A stretch of DNA of 64,000 bases, taken from contig NC_088961.1 of assembly GCF_010111755.1 (NCBI RefSeq), positions 1 through 64,000 on the forward strand, written 5' to 3'. The notes under the pieces are model-generated. The model had not been told where the DNA came from. It made no database searches and was given only the letters and a program-made list of their open reading frames with translations. Below are positions 43,001 to 53,882 of the stretch, one piece after another. The position numbers and the translations under genes were made by a program. The DNA is from Nakaseomyces glabratus (lineage: Eukaryota; Ascomycota; Saccharomycetes; Saccharomycetales; Saccharomycetaceae). The first letter of the stretch is position 1, and each line of letters opens with the position of its first letter.

Positions 43001-43691
43001 CACCGTTGTGTAATCTCACAAATTCGATGTTTTTCAGCATCCAAGCAAGACGTTCAGCAGCGCATTCTGACTCTGTATTCTCTTTTTCTGTGTATTTATG
43101 AATATATTTTGAGAATATAACCGCACAGATGATTATAAATGGTGTCGAGCAAAAGATAATCAAGGTCAAAGACCAAGAGAAGTAGAATGCAGTTCCTATT
43201 AGTGCAATTACAGCTACAAGGCTTTGTGACATAATAGCAGAGGCTTCTGCTGAACTGGACCTAACTTCTTCTATGCATCTATGCAATTGAGTAAATTCAC
43301 CCATGATATCAGACCTGTACTTGTCAAACCAACTACAAGGTAGATTGAAATATTCATGAAAGAGCTTTTTTCTAATGATATAACTTTGTCTTTCTCCAAG
43401 CATCATCCAGCCATATATGGCTAGCCAGTTAAATGGTAAATTTCCCATTCCTAAAATAAGTATAGACATGGTTCTGATGACAAGCTGTTTTCTTTTTGTA
43501 TTATAGTCAACCTTATCTGAATTATCATCCAGCAAGTGAAAGATTCTTCCAAACAGTATTGATGATATCGCAGGAACTAATCCATTGATAACTGTACAAA
43601 CCAAAATCAGTATCAAGAGCCAGATGTTTTTGCGAAACCTAATATTCATATAAATGTTTCCTTTATGGTAGCGCTTAAATATAGATAGCAT
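40008..43691 (-). CDS. STE6: a-factor exporter Ste6, full ABC transporter
   Basis: 1227 residues from the ATG at 43691 (MLSIFKRYHKGN); the in-frame codon further up at 43724 is TTG, and the likely TATA at about 43731-43740 also favours the downstream start. S. cerevisiae Ste6 has 1290. It pumps farnesylated a-factor out of MATa cells. It shows the TM-NBD-TM-NBD layout. NBD1 has Walker A GPSGSGKST (about 386-394), signature KLSGGQAQK (about 494) and LLLDEPLSAVD. NBD2 has GKSGSGKST (about 1026-1034), LLSGGQSQR (about 1129) and LILDECTSALD. Both ATP sites look intact. A 31-bp a-specific-gene operator lies about 280 bp upstream. It is the ortholog of YKL209C. Confidence 0.96.
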   Translation of the reverse strand: MLSIFKRYHKGNIYMNIRFRKNIWLLILILVCTVINGLVPAISSILFGRIFHLLDDNSDKVDYNTKRKQLVIRTMSILILGMGNLPFNWLAIYGWMMLGERQSYIIRKKLFHEYFNLPCSWFDKYRSDIMGEFTQLHRCIEEVRSSSAEASAIMSQSLVAVIALIGTAFYFSWSLTLIIFCSTPFIIICAVIFSKYIHKYTEKENTESECAAERLAWMLKNIEFVRLHNGDDFEISMYTHYIAQANEYYIKASLFISANISILRLLSLLMFVQGFWFGSSMIKQGKLNIDSVITSFHCCLMLGSIINSALGQAVVLQKGDVAMKRLLKMIDRTPRESLAFIDAISGIDLLPIVFNNVSFCYPERKTDKVFDKMNFIIKPNKMTYVIGPSGSGKSTLFDLILLHYDNYHGSIMLGDLDIRSINRNIILENITLVSQTPTLFNDTIRNNILACSNWTNLPSKLEMECICKFALLENLIAELPDGLDTRIGSGGIKLSGGQAQKVALARAFARNTSILLLDEPLSAVDMRQRIVLMENIKRWRNGKTTVIITHDLEFIRNTDNILNISERKILSSALNTEKTQEFKWDDHLTSESIYDNSATVSTDVSYLEEEAFQGEEYQYFAFSAGISEYDQKDLESNTKSVILIPFNEIIYKFIISSSKKHVLVIGLIAAIIAAICNPVFSYTFSYLMNGLLPTSYNSPGSEYLLKFSLIVSLIALCDGVSTFIKLFFLGYSGEFWIFELRQETFIKIIKNPISWFSKSNNKAPILSTLLINDLRDLRNLVTEFLSVITTLILVTSIGLVWAIAIGWKLSLVCIAIIPLVVVLTGLYGTILIKTENRYKTSVANLESIVYEAIIGMKTIQSLCLQQYITKKFNCKIKLLEKNGTYRAVATGLGIALTNMLVLLFQSILFYYGFKLVLTGEYTHSKLFETIALLLFTIVTVASLVTQLPDITRGQRSISWIDQILKGDNQQTIEPPSNLSTTKGIWNPNQPVIEVSNLSFTYAQVHNKKTLTNINMQLYSNQIYGIVGKSGSGKSTLINLICGLYSLSEGSINICSCDINKWSTKELHKTVALLQQNPVLQFDTIRNNLLYGLTETVGDEHLLNVLEYVGLKSFIISLNNGLDSKLDDSLLSGGQSQRLCMAREMLRNPKVLILDECTSALDVTSAKKINDIIGSRSLAPVTIIVSHQKETIKLCDKIFFLVDGTVAMMGTYEELMENNWEFRKLLNL

Positions 43692-43724
43692 TGTTTTGGT
43701 TGTCGAATAGTACGTTTGATGCAA

Positions 43725-44369
43725 AACTGAATATATATACCGTACTATGTGTTCATTTATGGATTAAAATTGTAAATACCAACTTAACTGTAAGTTATAT
43801 ATCTCATTTTGAACCCCATCGTAAGCAGAAAGACCTTTTACTGTATAGTATGTTAGTCACCTCAAAATACAGTGCTATGACACAATATGAAGATAAAGCA
43901 GTGTTAAAAGTTGACATATTGATAGCATGAATTGAAGTGCGGATGTAATTGATAAATATTAATATAGTCTTGTAAAATCCAAATCGGGAAAATTACAAGA
44001 TCATCAAAATATGCTAATTCATGCGTACATTAGCTCAGAGGTACATCAATCATAATATATGCCACACAGATAAATGGTACCTTCCATTCTATATCAGTTC
44101 TTCAGTTGACTAAGAAAGTACACGAATTTGGGGTTTAAGCTGTGATATATTTTTGATGTTTCAGATTTTTTTCTTAATCAACATTATGTTTGTATAAGTC
44201 CGCTTTTTGATATTTTTTCACTTGATTGTTAGAGTGATTATCATCAGTGCCAATTTATAAAGAGTCAGATGAGGTATCAATGCTAACTGTTGAACGATCA
44301 AGAACGTTCTGTTTCATGATAAATTTCAGCACATCACAAAACTGTTGGGACTAATCTAATTGATCACAG
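43725..44369. other. STE6-CBT1 divergent promoter region
   Basis: About 645 bp between divergent genes. It contains the alpha2-Mcm1-type operator (43969-43999) and a TATATATA stretch at 43731-43740 for STE6. Nothing specific to CBT1 is recognised. Confidence 0.6.
43969..43999 (-). promoter_or_regulatory. a-specific-gene operator (alpha2-Mcm1-alpha2 type) of STE6
   Basis: A 31-bp near-palindrome. CTTGTAAAAT (43969-43978) and AAAATTACAAG (43989-43999) are inverted alpha2-type half-sites; between them CCAAATCGGG (43979-43988) fits the CC-N6-GG Mcm1 box. The S. cerevisiae STE6 operator has the same 10+10+11 layout with CATGTAATT-type arms. Both arms here have CTTGT in place of CATGT. It would limit STE6 to a cells by alpha2-Mcm1 repression. 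It lies 278-308 bp upstream of the ATG. Confidence 0.8.
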
Positions 44370-45074
44370 ATGAGGACTTCCATGATTTTGAAAAGGAGCC
44401 ATAATCTATCAAGATATGTAGAACTCCCGAATTACTACACTAAGTTCGCACATGAACAACCAGCTGAGATACGATCGTTAGGTAGGGAGTTGCAGCCATA
44501 CGCCAGGACTCTGCGGTACAAAGAGTTGTTCGAAAGTTATGATTTTTTTTGTGTGTATAAATGGGAGTCAGTACAGAATAAGGACACCAGGTTTCATATA
44601 AGAAATGTATGGCAAAGTTTTCACAGTGATATTCCAAAAGGAACCAATTCACTATTCGTTAAGGAAAGAATGTCATGTCCTTCGATGGACAGTTTATTAG
44701 GCCGGAAGATATATGGAGATGATACACCAATGTTGAGAATGTCTTGGCACAGGACCAACGAAATTGATTCTATAATAAAACTACTGGAGAAAGTTTATGC
44801 CAAGGAAAATGTATTTCATTTGCATTCGGTTGGAATATCACTTCCTCAACATCCTATCATACTAAAACAACTACAGCCTCTACTTGAAACGACTTCACAA
44901 AACTTCGACTATGAAAAGTTAATGTCAATAGCCAAGAAACACCAAAACAATCAGAGTAAAGACAAAATTAAAGTGGAGACTTTATTGCAAGGGCTTGCAC
45001 AACGTAGCATTGTGACACCACTCTTGTTAAAAGATGGTCAGTGGCTGGTACTGATGCCTAAGGAAAAGAAATAA
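44370..45074 (+). CDS. CBT1: Cbt1, mitochondrial RNA 5'-end processing protein
   Basis: 234 residues; S. cerevisiae Cbt1 has 271. I recognise it mainly from its position between STE6 and EMC3 (YKL208W). No catalytic domain is visible. The N-terminus (MRTSMILKRSHNLSRYVELP) is basic and free of acidic residues until after position 16, as expected of a mitochondrial import signal. A second Met at residue 5 is an alternative start. In S. cerevisiae the protein is needed for 5' processing of COB mRNA and 15S rRNA in mitochondria. The family evolves fast, so sequence support by eye is modest. Confidence 0.75.
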   Translation: MRTSMILKRSHNLSRYVELPNYYTKFAHEQPAEIRSLGRELQPYARTLRYKELFESYDFFCVYKWESVQNKDTRFHIRNVWQSFHSDIPKGTNSLFVKERMSCPSMDSLLGRKIYGDDTPMLRMSWHRTNEIDSIIKLLEKVYAKENVFHLHSVGISLPQHPIILKQLQPLLETTSQNFDYEKLMSIAKKHQNNQSKDKIKVETLLQGLAQRSIVTPLLLKDGQWLVLMPKEKK

Positions 45075-45600
45075 AAGAACTAAAGTTTGTGTTCTCTTAA
45101 GCATAGTTGTATAGTTATGATCTCAAATATCGAAACTGAACCAAATGGGTTTACTGATAAAAAAATGCCAACTGATTAATCACAATCCATAACCTTTGGT
45201 TAGATTTTTATACCTGCCAATGATATATCCGTAGTATCATGAACTATGTATCGTAAATGACTTTTAAAATTGTACAAGAATAGTAATAGCTAACCAAATA
45301 GACCACCATGGACATTAAACTATTATGATTATCGTTATATACGTGGCATTTGGAATGTGATATCTCCATCTCTGTTGGACTGACCTGCCTTGACTCTCAC
45401 AGTGGGCCGATGGGCACGTAGTGAGTAGAGAGGATAGGCAACTTCAACATTGAGTCAATGCAATGGAGGGTAGAATGTCAAATTAAAGCTATAGACTGCT
45501 ACCTTAATTAGTATTTTGCCAGTGTGTTATGTTTTCTAGAGTATTTAACTCCTGCTCTGTTTCTTAGAGAATAGCGGAGTACATTTGAATATAACTGGTA
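45075..45600. other. CBT1-EMC3 intergenic region
   Basis: About 525 bp, promoter of EMC3. A locally GC-richer stretch at about 45385-45440 (CAGTGGGCCGATGGGCACGT) stands out. No RNA gene is recognised. Confidence 0.5.
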
Positions 45601-46410
45601 ATGTGGTTTGACTGGGTGTGGACAGCCGTGACTATTAGCGGCAGCCATGTGGTCGATGAACTCACATTGGATACTAGGCTAAAGTACTGGGTTCTGTTAC
45701 CTATCTCTGTGGTCATGGTGCTTGCGGGTATATTGAGGCATTATGTCATGAGTTTGTTGAATCCTAGCGTAAAGGGTACAGCTAGAGTCAAGCTTACTGA
45801 GAATCAATATGTATTGAAAGCCCAAGTTCTACTTGGTAACAATTCCAGTTTAAGTGATGAAGCGTTTGAAGTCCGCAGAGAATACATGGCTCAGTTGTTA
45901 AGCTCAGGAAAATATATTGCACAGACCAATGCAAAACCAGGCGAAGTTGTCAATCCATTCAGTGATCCAAATATCTCAGATGCTATGATGAACATGGCTA
46001 AAGGTAACATGGCTCAATTTATTCCACAAACTGTGTTGATGTGGTGGGTCAATCATTTCTTTGCAGGTTTCGTATTGATGAAACTGCCTTTCCCTTTAAC
46101 CATTAGATTTAAAGAAATGCTACAAAGCGGTGTCATGACTTCAGATCTTGATGTTCGCTGGGTCAGTAGTATCTCGTGGTATTTCATTTCTGTTTTGGGT
46201 TTAAACCCAGTCTACAACCTGATATTAGCAGAACCTGAGGAAGATCAGCTTGGAATGATGCAACAGCAACAACCAGATCAGATGATGGGTGGCCCAGGAG
46301 CCCCTCAGCCAGAAGCTGTAATGAAAGGTTTAGCTAACGATCTAACAATTGCACAACATGAAAGCTGCTTTGATAACATAGAAAGCCGTATTTTAAAAAT
46401 GTATTCTTGA
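45601..46410 (+). CDS. EMC3: ER membrane protein complex subunit 3
   Basis: 269 residues; S. cerevisiae Emc3 (Aim27) has 253. It is the insertase-like core subunit of the EMC, which inserts tail-anchored and multi-pass proteins into the ER membrane. Conserved segments are LKYWVLLPISVVMVLAG (first membrane helix), NPFSDPNISDAMMNMAKGN, IPQTVLMWWVNHFFAGFVLM and DVRWVSSISWYFISVLGLNP. It belongs to the Oxa1/YidC/Get1 superfamily. The start gives about 18 more N-terminal residues than S. cerevisiae, but there is no nearer Met before the first helix, so it is likely real. It is the ortholog of YKL207W. Confidence 0.96.
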   Translation: MWFDWVWTAVTISGSHVVDELTLDTRLKYWVLLPISVVMVLAGILRHYVMSLLNPSVKGTARVKLTENQYVLKAQVLLGNNSSLSDEAFEVRREYMAQLLSSGKYIAQTNAKPGEVVNPFSDPNISDAMMNMAKGNMAQFIPQTVLMWWVNHFFAGFVLMKLPFPLTIRFKEMLQSGVMTSDLDVRWVSSISWYFISVLGLNPVYNLILAEPEEDQLGMMQQQQPDQMMGGPGAPQPEAVMKGLANDLTIAQHESCFDNIESRILKMYS

Positions 46411-46985
46411 AAGGGTTTACGTTACTAGCTTTAGAACACTTTAAATGTAGAGCCGAACTAGCTGTTGTCCATAAGTGGCAAAAAAAGACATATATATATA
46501 TATATATATATTATTCATATGCATATACATATAAGAAAGAGAAGTTGTAAAAGCATATAGGATTGTTTCGCATATTACATACTAGCTGCCAAAGCTTATT
46601 AAACCACAATTTTTCCTAATACTTGTTATATATTTGCATAATTACTATGCCTATCAATTAATACGTAGTGCAGTACCAGTCTGTATTGAATTTTTCTTTT
46701 GTTTTTCAGTTTTTGGCCACTGAAAAATTTAGTAAATTGAGAATGCGATGAGCTTCATAAGCGTAAGTGTGATGAGCTCATGAAATGTCCAAATTGAATA
46801 GTTCTTAGTTTACAAATACAGCATCGGCTAGAAGAGTTATAGCATCGTTATAGTGTTCCGTAAAACTTGCAATTTATGGACAAGAAGAGGATAAATAGCT
46901 GTCCCTTTTTGAAAACTATCATAGCAGTATAACTTTGAAGTGCAAGATTGATATTATTAATTAGTGAACAATTTCTGAAATAAAA
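46411..46985. other. EMC3-NPA3 intergenic region
   Basis: About 575 bp with EMC3 3' signals, an (AT)11 microsatellite at 46490-46511 and the NPA3 promoter. No other gene is seen. Confidence 0.6.
46490..46511. repeat. (AT)n microsatellite
   Basis: Eleven perfect AT dinucleotides about 80 bp after the EMC3 stop. Such runs act as efficiency elements in yeast mRNA 3'-end formation, which fits its place. Confidence 0.9.
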
Positions 46986-48134
46986 ATGGCATTGAGTACT
47001 GTTATTTGTATTGGTATGGCCGGTTCTGGTAAGACTACTTTCATGCAAAGATTAAACTCTCACATAAGGTCAAAGAAGGAGGTACCTTATGTAATTAATT
47101 TAGATCCTGCTGTGTTGCGTGTGCCATATGGTGCTAATATCGATATTAGAGACTCGATTAAATATAAGAAAGTCATGGAAAATTATCAGCTTGGACCAAA
47201 TGGTGCTATTGTGACAAGTTTAAATCTATTCAGTACAAAAATTGATCAAGTTATCAAACTTGTCGAAAAGAAGAGAGATACACATGATTTTTGTATTATT
47301 GATACTCCTGGCCAGATTGAATGTTTTGTGTGGAGTGCTTCTGGTTCAATTATAACAGAATCTTTTGCGTCTACTTTCCCTACAGTTATTGCTTATATTG
47401 TGGATACGCCGAGAAACTCATCGCCTACAACATTTATGAGTAACATGTTGTATGCATGCTCAATTTTATATAAAACAAAGCTGCCAATGATAATAGTCTT
47501 TAACAAAACCGATGTTAAGAAATCTGATTTTGCTAAGGAATGGATGACTGATTTTGAAGCTTTCCAGCAAGCTGTTAGAGAAGATCAGGACGCCAACGGT
47601 GATTTCGGCATGGGATCAGGATACATGAGCTCTCTCGTCAACTCCATGTCGTTAATGTTAGAAGAATTTTATTCCACTTTGGATGTTGTTGGTGTTTCTA
47701 GTTTTACAGGTGAAGGTTTCGATGACTTTTTAGATGCAGTGGATAAGAAGGTTGATGAATATGAAGAATTCTATAAGGCTGAAAGGGAAAGAATATTGAA
47801 GCAAAAGGAAGAGGAAGAAAAACTAAGAAAGGACAAGTCTTTAAATGGTTTGATGAAAGACCTTGGCTTAAATGATAAGAAAGACAAAGAAGACGATAGC
47901 GCCGATGTCATAAGTGATTTGGAAGAGGGTGAGAATGATGGATTAGTTGACAGAGACGAAGATGAAGGCGTTGAAAGGCAATACACATTTGCAGGTGATG
48001 AAAGACTAACAGGTGAAGTTAACGAAGATAGTACACCAGCATTACAGAAGAGATACCAAGAGGCACTAGAAGATGTTGGTAAAAGCGTCAGTAGTGAAAC
48101 TGCTGAGAACATAGCTCGTTATATTAGACAATGA
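46986..48134 (+). CDS. NPA3: GPN-loop GTPase Npa3 (Gpn1)
   Basis: 382 residues; S. cerevisiae Npa3 has 385. It is a GTPase needed for assembly and nuclear import of RNA polymerase II. It shows G1 GMAGSGKTT (residues 10-18), the family-defining GPN loop (70-72, in [11 protein letters not shown]), G3 DTPGQIE (from 106) and G4 NKTD (173-176). An acidic tail contains [20 protein letters not shown], and the end [11 protein letters not shown] matches the family. In S. cerevisiae the gene is YJR072C on chromosome X, not next to EMC3; here it lies between EMC3 and ADD66. Confidence 0.97.
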   Translation: MALSTVICIGMAGSGKTTFMQRLNSHIRSKKEVPYVINLDPAVLRVPYGANIDIRDSIKYKKVMENYQLGPNGAIVTSLNLFSTKIDQVIKLVEKKRDTHDFCIIDTPGQIECFVWSASGSIITESFASTFPTVIAYIVDTPRNSSPTTFMSNMLYACSILYKTKLPMIIVFNKTDVKKSDFAKEWMTDFEAFQQAVREDQDANGDFGMGSGYMSSLVNSMSLMLEEFYSTLDVVGVSSFTGEGFDDFLDAVDKKVDEYEEFYKAERERILKQKEEEEKLRKDKSLNGLMKDLGLNDKKDKEDDSADVISDLEEGENDGLVDRDEDEGVERQYTFAGDERLTGEVNEDSTPALQKRYQEALEDVGKSVSSETAENIARYIRQ

Positions 48135-48258
48135 TTTATATGAGAGCTTAGTTTACTAATTATGTTCTATCATTAATTCCTAAATCGAGATATAGAATGA
48201 ATAAAGCTTATGTAATTATTATGCATCCTTAAAACTAAAGCAGTATACTTACAATAAC

Positions 48259-49065
48259 TCAGGTATAGAGACCTTCATCGTATGCAGACCTGATAGGTGT
48301 GAATCCGTAAACACCTTTCCATGATACAGGTGGATGAAATTCGTCAATTCTGGGGAAAACTTCAGGTTGTGCTAACATGAGATTGTTATAAAAAGTATAC
48401 GCATCTTCCGAATTATCACCTTCATGAACAAATGTTGAGTAATATTTTATTTTATTTAGCTGCAGGTTTGAGGTGTTCGTTAGATGATAAACCACTTTAA
48501 AAATATCTTGCTCCGTTGTGATATCTTGTTGAATACCTTTGTCGTCGAAGTTGAAAGCTTTGACTCTATTTACTTGTCCATTATTTCTCAGATTTAGGTG
48601 ATCATCAAACTGTTGTATTAGGTCATTAACTGAGCTTAAATTGCAAGTCCCAACATTGAAAAATGACCCGGATCCATTTAATGATTCTACAACACCGTCA
48701 AGTGCCCCAAAGGAGTCTAACACTATAAGTTCTGTGATCTGATATTCATGTAACACTGGGATCAAAGTTTCGACTATGAAATTATTCAAATACCCGGGTA
48801 TTATAGGAGTACGTTGCTGTATAACGTATATTTGTTCATCCTTCTGCTTAAAAAGCTCAATTGCTGATGAAAACAAAGTCTTACCATTGTACAGTTTAGG
48901 GTCTTCACCAGCAGCATGGTCCAAAGGACCACTAAATGGGTAACAAAACTTAGAATCTATCCTTTTCACATAGTTAAATGAATTTGTTGAATGTAATAAC
49001 AAGTCAATTGATAATTGTGGGACATTACCCGTCCCAATTAATGGTATGATTAGTTTGGCAGTCAT
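48259..49065 (-). CDS. ADD66: Proteasome assembly chaperone Add66 (Pba2)
   Basis: 268 residues, against 267 in S. cerevisiae. With Pba1 it chaperones formation of the alpha ring of the 20S proteasome. The N-terminus TAKLIIPLIGTGNVPQLSID and the C-terminus YGFTPIRSAYDEGLYT resemble the PAC2 family. It ends 125 bp from the convergent NPA3 gene. I see no exact Rpn4 (PACE, GGTGGCAAA) site in the upstream 300 bp. It is the ortholog of YKL206C. Confidence 0.92.
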   Translation of the reverse strand: MTAKLIIPLIGTGNVPQLSIDLLLHSTNSFNYVKRIDSKFCYPFSGPLDHAAGEDPKLYNGKTLFSSAIELFKQKDEQIYVIQQRTPIIPGYLNNFIVETLIPVLHEYQITELIVLDSFGALDGVVESLNGSGSFFNVGTCNLSSVNDLIQQFDDHLNLRNNGQVNRVKAFNFDDKGIQQDITTEQDIFKVVYHLTNTSNLQLNKIKYYSTFVHEGDNSEDAYTFYNNLMLAQPEVFPRIDEFHPPVSWKGVYGFTPIRSAYDEGLYT

Positions 49066-50690
49066 GATCTTTCGGTTTCTAGATTTTGTAATTTTTATTT
49101 TAAATGTTATTTCAAAAGTTAAGTAAATCAGCTAAGCAATGCATATAATTTAAAAGAAATAGTACCAATACTCTGAACCTATAGTTTTGAGCTCATCTCT
49201 TCCTTTCTTTGATAGTGCGATTTATAGATGAACTGAAAAAAGTGATCTAATGAGGAACGATATCTTATATTAGTGGCGACATGGATACAGCCAAAATAGG
49301 GCGTAAAATTGAAGCCTTTGTCGATTCATCCTCCATTCTGCCTTTACTAGTAATTACGATCTTGCTATATGATGCTCATGACATTTCATGCATTTATATT
49401 ACACTAAATTCATCGAGCTATCCATTTCGAGATCAGTTTTATTAAAGAAATGAGAACAGATTAGAACTGAGAAAAACCCAAAATCCTGTTGCAACTAGTA
49501 TTTTATAGGAGTTTTTATTTGATTTTATTATGCTACTAATTACTAAACAGCTTGTAGTTATTCCATCATGAATCTCACGGCAATTGCTTACAATGAATAT
49601 ACTAAATGGAAATGATTCAATTTTTTTTTTAATACTGAGAAAATGTCCCAAAGATAATGATCATTACAGTTATTGAAACTACATGATGAATCTAGTTTAG
49701 AGCATTTATATATTCTGTTCCAAATATATATATGTACATACTTATACATATGACATGACTATCTTATCTATTTTGTTTACGCTCAACTCGTCTGAGTTAT
49801 CAGTCCAATCAGTTACAGGTTTCAGAAAACGGTGAAATCTTGGAAACTACTAATAATTACCACTAATTATTTTATTGAATATGATTGAACAAATAACTAA
49901 TAACTATTCCGAAGGACATTGACGTTCATTTGAATTGTTGCTCAAAGAAAGTAAAAAAAATAGACGCAAAGCAATTCTTAGAAAATCAGAAAGCTTTATG
50001 AAATCAAAAATAACTCTATTTGAGATCAGATCTCAGGTAAGGTTATCAGTATATAATCACTGAGAAGAAGGTTCGATTCTAAAATAAGTGTTCCTATGTG
50101 AAATGAATAATATTCATTGATGGAACGCAATGTGACTTTCCGTTTCACATTATTAGCATTTCAGTATATTTCGCTTGAAGGGGAATCTGCACACAAAAAA
50201 AAATTTGGTGAAAAAAAATTGGAATTCAGTAACTGAGCGAGGACATTTTGAGATGAGATCAAATAGAGATCGAACAAGCCTATTGAAGTAAAATTGGACT
50301 TTGGGGTAGCCAACGATACCTTTGTTATACATACTTGGTAGTGATTTGGTGCATTAAATTACTTACTATTGTTTGAACTCCTGCATTATCGCTATATTCG
50401 TTTCAGTTGGTATAAATAGGCAAGCAGAGCATTAATTGAACAAGACTGAAAAATATACCTGAAAAGAAAGCTCAAAGAAGCAGTCATTACTACACGATAC
50501 TTTTAAAATTTGGCAGAGCAGTATAAGAAGTACACAAACCACATCAGAGCTTATATTATATAGTGGAGAAACAAGGATTGGCAAATTTCATTTCTCTAAT
50601 TTTCTGTTACTTTTTTTTCTGTCTTTCCAGTCATTTCTGATATTGAATTGTAATAATACGCATTAAGAACTCCAATATACGAACCAATAT
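49066..50690. other. ADD66-LOS1 divergent promoter region
   Basis: About 1.6 kb of AT-rich sequence. TATAAATA at 50411-50418 is about 270 bp before the LOS1 ATG. A B-box-like ggttcgattct near 50070 has no matching A box, so no tRNA is called. No other gene is seen. Confidence 0.6.
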
Positions 50691-53600
50691 ATGCTTGCAA
50701 GAATTAGGGAAGTAGTTAGTATTGCTAATGGCTCTACTAGCTCTGATCCGGAGAGCAAAAGGCAAGCGATTGAGTACTTCGAGCAATTGAAAAATGATGT
50801 TCAGTCCACAGAGATATTTGTCTCTTTGATGACTGATGAAGGTTCTGATGACCTTATGAGGTTTGTGGCATTACAAGTCGTCTGCGAGCAAATAGGCAAC
50901 GGCATCCTCTCCCAAGCGCAACTAACTTTTGTCAGAAATGCTGCCATAGAACTACTAAGATCAAAAGTCAACGTACCGAATGGGAATCTGAAAAGTACAC
51001 CCGAATATATTAGAACAAAGATAGCAGAGTTGGTAACAAGATTATTCTATGTTTTGTATCAAGATCAATGGCAGAGTTTCTTTCCAGATTTAACGGAAAT
51101 TTTACAGATCCAATCATTGCTCGAAAATCCAAATGAGAATTTCTCATTGATAGGTATTGATTATTTTTGTAGAATTTGCGTTTTTATCAATTCTGAGATT
51201 GCAGACCAGACTTTTGTGAGGTCTAAAGAAATACAACAGAAAAATAATGATCTAAAAGACCAAATGCGTGTACAAGATGTACAACGATTAGTTACCATAT
51301 GGATTAATACTTTAAAGAGTATAGCACCAAATAAACAGCCTGATATTGCCATAATGATTATGGCATGCATAGGGTCTTATATTTCATGGATTGATGTTAC
51401 GTTGATCGTGGTTCCTGAATATGTTTCCTTGATTATCAACTATCTAGAATTTCCTGAAACTAAAATATCCTGTGCTCAATGTTTATGTGAAATCATATCT
51501 AAGAAGATGAAGCCTGTTGACAAGTTGTCACTTCTCAGTTTGTTAGATTTAACTACAAAGGTGGCATCATTTGACAATAGTGTAGATGATGTAGACATTT
51601 CCGAACAATTGGCAAGGCTTGCATCTGCTGTGGGTACAGAACTGACTATTATATTAGAGCAGTGCAACGAGGCTAATCCTCCAACAGAAGAATCCCAGCA
51701 GTTATTTTCCGCAGCAGATCAACAAATCCTGTTGCAGGTTATTCCTTTGATTCTGAAATTTATGTTACATGAATATGACTCTGTTACACAACAAAGTTTT
51801 CAATTTATATCACAATATCTAGCCGTCATGAAGAAAATGTTTGCTGTGGGTGGCAAGGCTGGATCAGTTGTTGCTGTGAATTCCAAGAGGCAATCGCTAG
51901 ACTCAGCTCATGAAGAGTTTTTAGTTTCATTACTACAGGTATGTTTCAAAAAGATGAAAATAGATGAGTCTTGTACAGAAGAAAGTGTTGATGATATTGA
52001 AGTGTTTTGTGAGAGTATTAGATCCAAACTTAAGGTGTTCCAAGACACAGTTGCTGTTATCAATCCTCAAATTTTTTTAACTAATATATCAGCTTGCATT
52101 CAAAACCTAATAAACAGCGCGGATTGGAGAGATATAGAATTGGTCATTTATCAACTTCATAATCTCAGTGAAAGTATAAGAAATAATTTATTTGGTTTAC
52201 CGAAAAATCAAATCATTAACTCTGAACCCTCTATGATTATGAACAATTTCATGCGGTTATTACTAGATAACAGTACCGTTTTCCAAATGGATAGTTCTTA
52301 CGTACAAATATCATTTTTCGAGTTGATAGTAAGACATTATCAGTTTTTGTCTTTCTCTGGTACGAAAGATGAACTGTCATTACTGAATATTTTTTGTAGC
52401 CCCTTTGGTATGTTTAACAAAAGAGAAAAGACCAGATTACGCACATGGTATTTGTTTTCTAGGCTTTTAAAAACTACCAAGCCAAAGTTTCCGATTTCTG
52501 TTCTAAATGAGATAGTTGGCAAGATAGCACCATTACTACCAATAAAGGTGTATTCATTGAATAACGATGGTGTCGAGGAGGATTCCATTTTTGAAAGTCA
52601 ATTATATCTCTTTGAGGGTTTAGGAGTATTAATTGGAGGAAACACCGATTCAAACTTTGAAATCTTGAATGAGATCTTAACACCATTATTCACAGATCTT
52701 GAAGCTTGTATTTCCTCTTCACAAGAACAACCTCAAGTTGTGTTACAATGCCATCATATTTTACTCGCTATAGGGACTTTGGCAAGAGCAGTTCATTCGG
52801 GTTTAGTTCCTGAGAACAGGGTCAATAATGCCCTAGTAAGTAAAAAACTAATTCATAGATCCTTGATTGAAAAGTTCATGAATATTGCAGAGGTGGTTCT
52901 AGTCACATTTTCATATTTCAGTAAACATGAGACAATTAGAGATGCTTCCAGGTTTACGTTTTCTCGTCTAATACCAATATTAAGTGATGATATAGTTCCA
53001 TTTGCTAATAAGCTGATACTTCTTTATTTGGAATCTAATTTGAAAATGATGGAAATGAGTGATTTTCTAAGTTTTTTGGGCCAAATGATCCATATGTTTC
53101 ACAAAGAGCAAAGTTGTTTCGAATTATTTAATAACCTCCTTGGACCAGTTATTAGTAAAGTTCATGTGTTAATGACACAAATTGAGCAAGAGAGGAATGG
53201 TGAAGAAAATCCTGAATGGAATGGCACAACTTTGAATAAAGGGCATGGCTCTAATGGAAAGAATATAATTATTACGGATGCATTCAGGGACAAGATGTTA
53301 CTCAAAAAGGCTTATATGGGTTTTCTGCAGTCATTTGTTACTAATAATGTCACATCATTGCTACTAACTACACAAGGAAGAGAGGTGTTACCAACAATTT
53401 TAAATGACGTATTGGAATACACTCCACAAGAGATTCAAGAACTATCGGTAATGAAACTTTCTTTGAATGTCTTAGTGAATTTTGTCAAATTTTTTGGGAG
53501 TGGTAAGTGTACTGATCCTGAGGATATGTATGCTGCTTCCATTGAGAAGCTTGATGGCCTGAACGAGTTTTTCATTACAAAAGTTATTCCCTTGGTGTTT

Positions 53601-53882
53601 GAAATCCCATTTAAACCCGAATACAAATTCAATGTAAGAGAGGGTAGCTGTAGAGTGATTGCTTCAGATCTTTCAAGATTATTATTGGAACTTTATCTTC
53701 AAAGTGGTGGTGGAACGAGTATTGATACCAATCCATGTCTAAAATACTTGACAGAAGTATACTTACCTATGGTACAATTCCCTCCTGAGTTAATCATGGA
53801 CTTGGTACAGAATTTAATTACATCAAATCCTAAATCCTTTGAGAAATATTTTGTTCAATTAATTACTAATTTCACAGCTTAG
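50691..53882 (+). CDS. LOS1: Exportin-t, tRNA nuclear export receptor
   Basis: 1063 residues; S. cerevisiae Los1 has 1100. It is a karyopherin-beta family helical-repeat protein that exports tRNA from the nucleus with Ran-GTP. The N-terminal segment (about 1-200) is the Ran-binding and Xpo1-like part: [15 protein letters not shown] and [26 protein letters not shown]. The remainder is alpha-helical repeats with no other domain. The end [20 protein letters not shown] is typical of the family. The frame is uninterrupted. It is the ortholog of YKL205W, followed by EAP1 and TOR as in S. cerevisiae. Confidence 0.95.

Noticed and set aside
50060..50090. B-box-like ggttcgattct (and a gttcgatcc near 30520) as tRNA genes
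   Set aside because: No A box, no cloverleaf pairing and no anticodon arm could be drawn at either place.
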